Assembly: GCA_934692455.1 (NCBI GenBank)
Contig: CAKUTY010000020.1
Span: forward strand, 1 to 14,635
Direction of reading: 5' to 3'
DNA from: an uncultured Erysipelotrichaceae bacterium
GTDB taxonomy: Bacteria; Bacillota_I; Bacilli_A; Erysipelotrichales; Erysipelotrichaceae
Length of the DNA: 14,635 nucleotides
A program made the position numbers and the translations under genes. Below the pieces are notes generated by a model that ran no database searches, was not told the origin of the DNA, and saw nothing but the letters and a program-made list of their open reading frames with translations. This document shows, piece after piece, positions 8,738 to 14,153 of this stretch; the stretch's first letter is position 1, and every line of letters starts with the position of its first letter.

Positions 8738-9888
8738 AGTTCCACCTTCTCATAAAAAGTATCTAGCTTTTTTTCATCAAACACTTCATTAGCCCACATA
8801 AGAGTTATTAAGTCTTCATCATCTGATAAATTAATAATATTATGTGTATAGCCAGGAAGCATATGAATAGCCTCAATCTTTTCATCGCTAACTTCAAATT
8901 TAATCACTTTGTCATCATTAACATTTCGCATTTCAATTAATGCCTCACCCTTAACCACAATAAAGAATTCCCACTTAGTATTATGGAAATGTTCGCCTTT
9001 AACCATTCCTGGCTTTGAGACATTAACCGAGAATTGTCCGCAGTTATTTGATTTTAAAAGCTCAGTAAAACTACCTCTATTATCAGCTTTTGTATTTAAA
9101 GAAATAGCTATTTTATCTTCAGGTAAATATGATAAATATGTTGAATATAACTTCTTAGTAAATTGGTTACTTAAATCAGGAATAACCAAAGTATTTCTTT
9201 GATTATAAAAAGCATATAAATTATCTTTTAATTCTTTTAAAGAAATATTATAAATAGGAAGGGCTTTATAGCACTTATCTATTTCATTATAATTTGGTCT
9301 ATTATTGATTGCACTAATAATTTCACTAACTACATCATCAATATAAACAAAAGGAATAACTGCACTTTCATCATTTATTTGAATTGGTAAATCATGAGCT
9401 ATGTTATAACACCAAGTAGCTACTACGCTGTTATAGTTTGGTCTACACCACTTACCAAAAATATTAGCGAATCTATAAACATAAACTTTATTACCATTTT
9501 CTTCGCTAAATGATTTTAAATAATCTTCAGCTTGTTTCTTTGATTTACCATAATCATTATCTTTACTAGCTTGAATGCTGCTTGAAATTAGAATAGGACA
9601 CTTGCTTTTATTGTCTTTTAAACAATCACACAATAATTCTATTGTCCCCTTGTTGCCTTCATAAAATTCTTCAGTATTCTTTGGTCTATTAACACCAGCC
9701 AAATGCACCACAAAATCAACTTCTTTAGTATAAGATTTTAGTTCTTCTAATGTATTATCTACATCATACTCATAAATTTCATCTACAGAAATAGGGAAAG
9801 ACTTATCTTTCCCATCTCTAATATTTTTTAATGTCCATACTAAGTTTTTTCCAACAAAACCCTTAGATCCAGTTACTAAGATTTTCAT
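8734..9888 (-). CDS. fnlB: UDP-2-acetamido-2,6-dideoxy-L-hexos-4-ulose 3-epimerase/reductase (CapF-like)
   Basis: Second enzyme of UDP-L-FucNAc synthesis (FnlB/WbjC/CapF). It combines C3 epimerisation with NADPH-dependent reduction at C4. The 384-residue protein has the expected two domains. The first is an N-terminal extended SDR with GSKGFVG at 7-13 and the Y-x3-K pair Y113/K117. The second, from about 260, is a cupin with metal-ligand candidates H300 and H302 in KGEHFHNTKWEFF and H349 in LPGYTHN. The SDR plus cupin fusion is diagnostic for this family. The ATG at 9888 overlaps the fnlA stop by one base (TAATG). No good Shine-Dalgarno sequence is visible, which fits coupled translation. Confidence 0.93.
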   Translation of the reverse strand: MKILVTGSKGFVGKNLVWTLKNIRDGKDKSFPISVDEIYEYDVDNTLEELKSYTKEVDFVVHLAGVNRPKNTEEFYEGNKGTIELLCDCLKDNKSKCPILISSSIQASKDNDYGKSKKQAEDYLKSFSEENGNKVYVYRFANIFGKWCRPNYNSVVATWCYNIAHDLPIQINDESAVIPFVYIDDVVSEIISAINNRPNYNEIDKCYKALPIYNISLKELKDNLYAFYNQRNTLVIPDLSNQFTKKLYSTYLSYLPEDKIAISLNTKADNRGSFTELLKSNNCGQFSVNVSKPGMVKGEHFHNTKWEFFIVVKGEALIEMRNVNDDKVIKFEVSDEKIEAIHMLPGYTHNIINLSDDEDLITLMWANEVFDEKKLDTFYEKVEL

Positions 9889-10907
9889 TATTTAAACAAA
9901 TCAAGCTTCTTCAAAAGCTCTTTCATCCCTTCAATATCTAATCTTTCAGTATTATGAGAATTATACTCATCAGCCTTTTCAAATAAAGTTGTACCTTTAC
10001 TTATAAACTTATCGTAATTCAAATCTCTATTATCAGCAGGTATTCTATAATAATTGCCCATATCAACAGCCTTAACCATATCTTCTTTTGTGACTAATAC
10101 TTCATATAACTTCTCACCATGTCTTGTACCGATATAGTTAATATTCGGTTCAACACCCTTTAGATTACATACAGCCTTAGCTAAAGTATCGATTGTTGCT
10201 GCTGGAGCTTTTTGAACAAACAAATCACCTTGTTGACCATGCTCAAACGCATACAATACCAAATCAACCGCATCATCTAATGTCATCATAAATCTAGTCA
10301 TATCTGGATTTGTAATTGTTAATGGCTTATTACTAGCTATTTGTTCACAGAACAAAGGAATAACACTTCCTCTACTAGCCATAACATTACCATATCTTGT
10401 TAAACATAAAACAGTATCATTTTCACCCAATTGACGGCTTCTTGCTACTACATTCTTTTCCATTAAAGCCTTTGTCATACCCATCGCATTAATAGGGTAA
10501 GCAGCCTTATCGGTTGACAAAAAAATAGCCTTCTTTACACCATTTTTAACACAAGCTGTCACTACATTATCTGAGCCTAAGACATTAGTTTTAACTGCTT
10601 CAATAGGATAAAACTCGCATGAAGGAACTTGCTTTAAAGCAGCGGCATGAAACACATAATCAACGCCTTTAAACGCAAATTCAATCGAATTATAATCTCT
10701 AACATCCGCAATATAAAATTTTAACTTGTTTGCAAATTCTGGATAAAGCATTTGATATTCATGTCTCATATCATCTTGCTTCTTCTCATCTCTTGATACA
10801 ACTCTAATTTCTTTAATATCTGTTTTTAAGAATCTTTTAGCAACAGCATTACCGAAAGAACCTGTACCACCTGTAATTAATAATGTTTTATCTTTAAATA
10901 TTGACAT
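9888..10907 (-). CDS. fnlA: UDP-GlcNAc 4,6-dehydratase / 5-epimerase (CapE-like)
   Basis: First enzyme of UDP-L-FucNAc synthesis (FnlA/WbjB/CapE). It dehydrates UDP-GlcNAc at C4-C6 and inverts C5. The 339-residue extended SDR has the NAD-binding GGTGSFG at 13-19, HAAALKQVPSCE at 87-98 and STDKAAYPINAMGMTK at 131-146. In the last motif a Met (M142) stands where most SDRs have the catalytic Tyr of YxxxK, with K146 kept. To my knowledge this MxxxK form is a hallmark of the CapE/FnlA branch and separates it from PseB-like enzymes. The ATG at 10907 has GGAAG 9 bases upstream. It is the first intact gene of the operon, and an 82-base gap with a candidate -10 element separates it from the pseudogene upstream. 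Confidence 0.92.
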   Translation of the reverse strand: MSIFKDKTLLITGGTGSFGNAVAKRFLKTDIKEIRVVSRDEKKQDDMRHEYQMLYPEFANKLKFYIADVRDYNSIEFAFKGVDYVFHAAALKQVPSCEFYPIEAVKTNVLGSDNVVTACVKNGVKKAIFLSTDKAAYPINAMGMTKALMEKNVVARSRQLGENDTVLCLTRYGNVMASRGSVIPLFCEQIASNKPLTITNPDMTRFMMTLDDAVDLVLYAFEHGQQGDLFVQKAPAATIDTLAKAVCNLKGVEPNINYIGTRHGEKLYEVLVTKEDMVKAVDMGNYYRIPADNRDLNYDKFISKGTTLFEKADEYNSHNTERLDIEGMKELLKKLDLFK

Positions 10908-10935
10908 AACTTATTTCTTCCTTTTAACACTTTTA

Positions 10936-10944
10936 ATTCTAGCA
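10936..10944 (-). promoter_or_regulatory. Candidate extended -10 element before fnlA
   Basis: Read on the minus strand the gap before fnlA contains TGCTAGAAT, which fits the extended -10 pattern TGnTATAAT with one change. It lies about 29 bases upstream of the fnlA ATG, so the leader would be about 20 bases and include the GGAAG site. No convincing -35 hexamer sits 16-18 bases further up, so this is a possible internal promoter only. It would allow the intact part of the operon to be transcribed independently of the broken gene in front of it. Confidence 0.3.
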
Positions 10945-10989
10945 TAATTAATAATTCTGACGTTTTTTAACTCAACATTTATGTTATTT

Positions 10990-11913
10990 TCACTTTCTTT
11001 TATAAGTTTCTTTTTCCCATTCTTTATATAGCAGTGATTTTATTTTCGGATAATCAGTCATCAATTTTTTCCACACAATATCATTTCTATTAATATTTTT
11101 GGTATTTGTCTTCCATAAGCCTGTTCCTCCAGCTTTTATACAACTAAAATAAGCTAATTCATTCTCAAGTGTAGAAAATGTTTTAATTCCACCATATAGT
11201 GCACAATTTTTTAGCCACAAATCATCCATATATAACACATTGTCTTTAATATATTTTTTATTAAAAGTTATTTTTGGCAACATATTTGGAGGATATAAAA
11301 CGCCACCACACCCAACCGGCATTAATAAATAGCTAGGATTATCAATTATTTCATCTGGCCAGTTATTATATTCCATAAATGTGCCATTGTTTGAAAATTC
11401 AATATGATGTGTCTTATTTGCGATTATACAATCCTGGTGCTTTAAATATCCATTCCATAATATTTCTATATGGTTTTCGGGATAAAAGATATCATCATCA
11501 GCAATCACTATAAAAGAATCTGGATATTCTTGCATCGCATAATAATACTTTTTATGAGGTTTAAATCATCACACCATTTAATTTCTAAACCATATTGCTC
11601 AAGCCTTTTTAAGTTGTTTGGTATTTTGATTTCTTTAAATTGTGACTTTGCCAGCCATAACACTACTTTTTTTGGCTTAAGTGTTTGAGAAAGAAGTGTA
11701 ACGATGGTCAACCATACCGTATTTATTCTTTCTGGAAACGATGTTAAAGAAACAATAATATTACTATCATCATCAGTTCCTTTTTTATTGAAATTTATGT
11801 TTTGTATTGGATAGAATATATTTATTATTAATTTATATAATCTATATTCCCATCTAGTTAATAATTTAAAATCAAAGCGTAATTTTTATTGAATCGTATA
11901 ATTTTCTGATCAT
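10990..11913 (-). pseudogene. Decayed GT-A-type glycosyltransferase with two frameshifts
   Basis: Three reading-frame pieces on the minus strand together spell one protein of about 306 residues. The N-terminus starts at the ATG at 11913 (MIRKLYDSIK, GAAAGAG upstream). It leaves frame at a run of five T (plus strand, 11883-11887); removing one base gives KLRFDFKLLTRWEYRLYK. The frame then runs through IIVSLTSFPERINTVW, SQTLKPKKVVLWLAKSQF and GLEIKWCDDL. There it breaks again at TTT (11560-11562); adding one base gives DLKPHKKYYYAMQEYPDSF. The rest is intact, with the DXD site VIADDDIFYP, then GCGGVLYPP and YMDDLWLKN. These blocks match a known capsule/LPS glycosyltransferase-like family. Sequencing error cannot be excluded, but every other gene in the locus is intact across similar homopolymers. 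The first part gives only a 13-residue peptide if translated as it stands. Confidence 0.8.
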
Positions 11914-11963
11914 GATATTCTCTTTCTTTTTAAATAAAATATATATTTCTTTTTTAAGCAAAT

Positions 11964-11977
11964 CATCCGAACGGATG
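11964..11977. repeat. 14-bp perfect palindrome
   Basis: catccgaacggatg is its own reverse complement. It is the only GC-rich patch in a strongly AT-rich spacer. On the minus strand it starts about 11 bases downstream of the candidate TATAAT at 11989-11994, which would place it at or just after the transcription start. It could be an operator or the first hairpin of the leader. No U-run follows, so it does not look like a terminator. Confidence 0.6.
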
Positions 11978-11988
11978 CCTGTCCATTA

Positions 11989-11994
11989 ATTATA
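11989..11994 (-). promoter_or_regulatory. Candidate -10 element upstream of the decayed glycosyltransferase / capsule operon
   Basis: The minus strand reads TATAAT here, an exact -10 consensus, about 75 bases upstream of the ATG at 11913. A weak TTACAC lies 19 bases further up, too far and too poor to be a good -35. In DNA this AT-rich the hexamer alone is weak evidence. If real, it would drive the ancestral first gene and possibly the whole operon. Confidence 0.3.
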
Positions 11995-12040
11995 ATTTTT
12001 AATAAAAACCAAAGTGTAACATTAAAATCAATAATACCTC

Positions 12041-12066
12041 ATTAAGGATAGTAACTATACCTTAAT
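12041..12066. repeat. 26-base near-perfect inverted repeat
   Basis: The left arm attaaggatagt and the right arm actataccttaat are reverse complements over 12 bases with one bulged A (12059), around a single central base. As RNA it could fold into an 11-bp stem with a TTA-type loop. It lies 39 bases beyond the membrane-protein stop. Neither strand continues into a T-run, which argues against an intrinsic terminator and leaves a dimeric-regulator operator or an mRNA-stability hairpin as options. Confidence 0.6.
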
Positions 12067-12104
12067 TCAAATATTTGTTGGTTTCAAAATTATCTATTTA
12101 TTTT

Positions 12105-12533
12105 TTATTTAGTATTTTTTAAAACTATAAAAAGTATAGTTAAAGATATCGCGATTATTGGATAAAACAAGATTTCAGAAGTAGAAAATAAGCAATTAAA
12201 TATACATAGTTTTTCATTTTTGTTACGACCCTCTCCATTCACATCCACATTAGTATCTAAGTTAAAATCTATTTTATCTTCTTCTTTCTTGGTGACATTT
12301 TTATATAAGGCTTTATATCTTCTTTCTTGTAGAAGATAAAAAGAATCTAAAAACCAAAAACCAATTATGGGCACAAAACCAAGCAAAACAAAATTCTCAT
12401 TACCACTTTGTGCCGTTATTGTTGCAACAAGAACAACCAAAGCCATTGTCCATTCCTTTAGTTGTAATGAGTTTTTTGCCATTCTTTCTATTATTGCTTC
12501 TATCATTTCTAAATGCTTAATCTTCTTTTCCAT
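12105..12533 (-). CDS. Small multi-pass membrane protein paired with the TIR gene
   Basis: A 142-residue protein of unassigned function. An amphipathic N-terminal helix (IKHLEMIEAIIERMAKNS, residues 5-22) is followed by two close hydrophobic segments, about 28-42 (WTMALVVLVATIT) and 48-66 (FVLLGFVPIIGFWFLD), then FYLLQERRYKALYKNV. Next comes a charged cytoplasmic-type linker of about 40 residues (rich in D, E, K and N) and a final hydrophobic helix at 119-138. The order of helix, paired membrane spans and basic/aromatic motif recalls the 2TM SLATT-like proteins that act as membrane effectors in bacterial conflict systems, but I cannot confirm membership. I start it at the ATG at 12533 with GGAG 6 bases upstream; an in-frame ATG at 12545 has no comparable site. 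It overlaps the TIR gene by 17 bases, so the two are co-translated. Confidence 0.75.
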   Translation of the reverse strand: MEKKIKHLEMIEAIIERMAKNSLQLKEWTMALVVLVATITAQSGNENFVLLGFVPIIGFWFLDSFYLLQERRYKALYKNVTKKEEDKIDFNLDTNVDVNGEGRNKNEKLCIFNCLFSTSEILFYPIIAISLTILFIVLKNTK

Positions 12534-13341
12534 TTTCTTCTCCATATAAATTGATCCCTCTAACTAATTCTTTATTGATGTAAAGTTGATCAAGAAGGTC
12601 TAATCCAAGATTTTCACCATTATTACTTGCTTTTTCAAAATCTTTTAATGTTATTGGTACCATATGTGAAGTATCAACTCTGTATTCAACTATAAGTGGT
12701 TTTTTATCTGTTATTAAATTAAAACGATTTGAAATATTATGTTTCTGCGCTCTTTTCGGTTCTTTTCTTCTTAAACAATTAGACATCAATAGTTCACTAT
12801 ATATCCAACAAGATTCTGTTGTAACACTATTCAATTCTCTTATTTTTATTGAGTTGGGTGTTTCTAAAATTATTAAGCATTCTGTTTTGTCAATCATTTT
12901 CATTAGTGCACTATTTAAAATTGTTTGCACATAGGCTGTAGATTTGTTTCTAATATTGTAATCATACACATGTTTGCCATTTTGATTTGTACGCTTTAGG
13001 CAATAATTATCATCTACTCTTTTAAGCAAATATACATAATAATCCCAAACTAGGAAATCAGCAAAGATCTTTAAGCCAAGCGTGCTTAAATACCCAATTA
13101 ATACAACAACTTTCATACAGTCTTTATGCGAATGAGAAATAAAAACGTCAGCATCAATTTGAGGGAACCAATCGCTTTCTATATCAGTAGCAGACAGCGA
13201 CCCATCTGTATTTAAATATTTTTGTATAGATTCATCAACATTATTCGCTTGTTCAATTAAAATTTGTTGACCTTTATCATAATAAGTCTGGAAATCTTTT
13301 TCATTAAATTCAACATCTTCAAGTTTAAAAGGACAAAACAT
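12517..13341 (-). CDS. TIR-domain protein, probable NAD-consuming immune enzyme
   Basis: A 274-residue protein. After an N-terminal helical region (about 1-58) comes a TIR-like fold. The first strand and loop are DADVFISHSHKD (63-74), then a strand with LKIFADFLVW (90-99). Next is an insert of about 35 residues containing YLLKRVDDNYC and YDYNIRNKST, then the strand TECLIILETPNS (153-164) and CWIYSELLMSN (178-188). In the last, E183 sits where the catalytic Glu of NAD-cleaving TIR domains is found (the S-x-W-x3-E pattern). Bacterial TIR domains often act in phage defence by cleaving or converting NAD; that is family knowledge, not shown here. The C-terminus (215-274) is a mixed extension. The start at 13341 is well supported: AGGAGG lies 5 bases upstream. 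A TATAAT lies about 75 bases further up (13417-13422) without a clear -35. There is no signal peptide, so it is probably cytoplasmic. Confidence 0.8.
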   Translation of the reverse strand: MFCPFKLEDVEFNEKDFQTYYDKGQQILIEQANNVDESIQKYLNTDGSLSATDIESDWFPQIDADVFISHSHKDCMKVVVLIGYLSTLGLKIFADFLVWDYYVYLLKRVDDNYCLKRTNQNGKHVYDYNIRNKSTAYVQTILNSALMKMIDKTECLIILETPNSIKIRELNSVTTESCWIYSELLMSNCLRRKEPKRAQKHNISNRFNLITDKKPLIVEYRVDTSHMVPITLKDFEKASNNGENLGLDLLDQLYINKELVRGINLYGEENGKED

Positions 13342-13491
13342 CTAGACCTCCTAGTTTTATGTAAGCTGTAATTTCGAAATTTTTATAGAACAATATATTT
13401 TCTTCTTCATAAATCCATTATACTTTTAATTCCTAGCCAGTATAGAAAAAATGAATATTTAACGTATGATACTTTTCTAAACTAGAACGAT

Positions 13492-13509
13492 GTGTATAAG
13501 GACATACAC
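13492..13509. repeat. 6-bp inverted repeat with 6-base loop
   Basis: gtgtat and atacac flank aaggac. The stem is short and AT-rich, and no T-run follows on either strand. It could be an operator half-site pair but may equally be chance. Confidence 0.3.
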
Positions 13510-13699
13510 TTCATATATTTCAATATAATAGACTTTTCCATAGCTTTATTAATCGCTTATACGTAATTTTTTTATATTCACTTATATCTACATCAGTAAG
13601 ACATTCTTTCTTCTAAATAAGCATCAACATGAACATAGCAAATTTTAAGATACAAACTCGCTTGTGAATGATTAAAGTTGGATTCTCGAATGATGGTAG

Positions 13700-13715
13700 A
13701 TATACATTTGTATAT
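13700..13715. repeat. 16-base palindrome, operator-like
   Basis: atataca and tgtatat are perfect 7-base reverse complements around tt. It lies about 100 bases upstream of the HIRAN-like gene, inside the stretch that resembles a decayed minus-strand frame. Its size and symmetry suit a dimeric regulator site. AT-rich palindromes of this size are, however, not rare in such DNA. Confidence 0.4.
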
Positions 13716-13754
13716 TTAGAATTCCATCGCTCCTTGGGCAAGTTTTTTATTACC

Positions 13755-13793
13755 TGGTGTGATTTTTGTACACCATCATCATTATATTAATAA
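13755..13793 (+). promoter_or_regulatory. Candidate promoter with inverted repeat over the -35 region
   Basis: TGGTGT (13755-13760) and ACACCA (13770-13775) form an inverted repeat with a 9-base loop. The right arm overlaps a possible -35 hexamer TTGTAC (13766-13771), which is 16 bases from TAATAA (13788-13793). That would start transcription just before the AGGAGA of the HIRAN-like gene, leaving a very short leader. The spacing is acceptable but both hexamers are imperfect. If real, a regulator on the repeat would block the promoter. Confidence 0.3.
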
Positions 13794-13813
13794 GTGTAAA
13801 AGGAGACAAAGAT

Positions 13814-14107
13814 ATGAAAACTTATATTACACTTACCGCATTAGGAAATTACATCGATATCAAAGAACTTGCAGTTGGCGAAGAACTAATCTTAAAAAAA
13901 GACAAAGAGAATCAATATGATGATGAAGCTATTAAAGTATTAGGTACAAATCACAGCAAGAAGGGTTATGTAGCTAACTCAGTACACACCAAATGTAAAG
14001 GAACACGTTCAGCAGGATACATCTACAACATGTTTGATGATACTTGTAAATGCGTTGTTAAATTTATTTTCGACAAAGGAGCTATCGCTGAAATAGAACA
14101 CAACTAG
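13814..14107 (+). CDS. Small stand-alone HIRAN-like domain protein
   Basis: A 97-residue soluble protein that is almost entirely one small beta-rich domain. The order of features matches HIRAN: a first strand (KTYITLTALGNYID), then VGEELILKKDKENQYDDEAIKV at 21-42, whose G22, N33, D36 and A39 follow the usual G-x2-L-x-L-x-(E/K)-x-x-N-x-(Y/F)-D-x-x-A-I pattern. KKGYVANSV follows at 49-57, matching the usual IGY-V/I-P. HIRAN domains bind DNA ends or stalled-fork structures in helicase fusions; stand-alone copies are common in bacteria and mostly uncharacterised. I start it at 13814, with AAGGAG 8 bases upstream. An in-frame ATG at 13766 would add 16 hydrophobic residues and overlaps the promoter region. 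It is transcribed away from the TIR gene and towards the ABC gene 46 bases downstream. Confidence 0.7.
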   Translation: MKTYITLTALGNYIDIKELAVGEELILKKDKENQYDDEAIKVLGTNHSKKGYVANSVHTKCKGTRSAGYIYNMFDDTCKCVVKFIFDKGAIAEIEHN

Positions 14108-14153
14108 CATCTTTTTAGCACCTTTAGAATCTAATTGGTTGTATCATTTTTAT

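Larger units (their letters stand above)
11914..12104. other. AT-rich intergenic spacer with promoter-like elements
   Basis: This 191-base gap separates the TIR/membrane-protein pair from the capsule side. No coding frame is apparent. It holds two inverted repeats and a TATAAT element, each listed separately. I see no hairpin followed by a U-run, so nothing here marks a clear intrinsic terminator for the membrane-protein gene. Confidence 0.6.
13342..13813. other. Divergent intergenic region between the TIR and HIRAN-like genes
   Basis: No intact gene is seen in these 472 bases. The left end carries the TIR ribosome binding site and a minus-strand TATAAT at 13417-13422. On the minus strand 13520-13727 has protein-like but interrupted frames: ATG GAA TTC TAA, then about 40 open codons including RESNFNHSQASLYLKICY and HVDAYLEERMSY, a TGA at 13593, and after a one-base shift DVDISEYKKITYKRL to a stop at 13520. 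This may be a relic of a small, possibly helix-turn-helix, gene, but I cannot name it. Three inverted repeats in the region are listed separately. The right end holds the HIRAN-like gene's leader. Confidence 0.45.

Noticed and set aside
8909..9202. Plus-strand 97-residue open frame inside fnlB
   Set aside because: It is the antisense shadow of the cupin domain of fnlB, with no recognisable domain or start signal.
10990..11535. Independent 181-residue glycosyltransferase starting at MQEYPDSF
   Set aside because: It lacks the N-terminal nucleotide-binding strand, and the missing part is found in another frame directly upstream, so it is the tail of the pseudogene.
11508..11711. Separate 67-residue gene starting at TTG
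   Set aside because: Its frame continues upstream to IIVSLTSFPERINTVW and downstream, after a one-base correction, into the DXD part. It is the middle piece of the broken glycosyltransferase, not a gene.
12041..12066. Intrinsic terminator of the TIR/membrane-protein operon
   Set aside because: The stem is good but no T-run follows on either strand and the stem is AT-rich.
13731..13749. Terminator or T-box-like element at CTTGGGCAAG followed by a T-run
   Set aside because: The stem is only 4 bp with a 2-base loop, and there is no T-box antiterminator sequence nearby.
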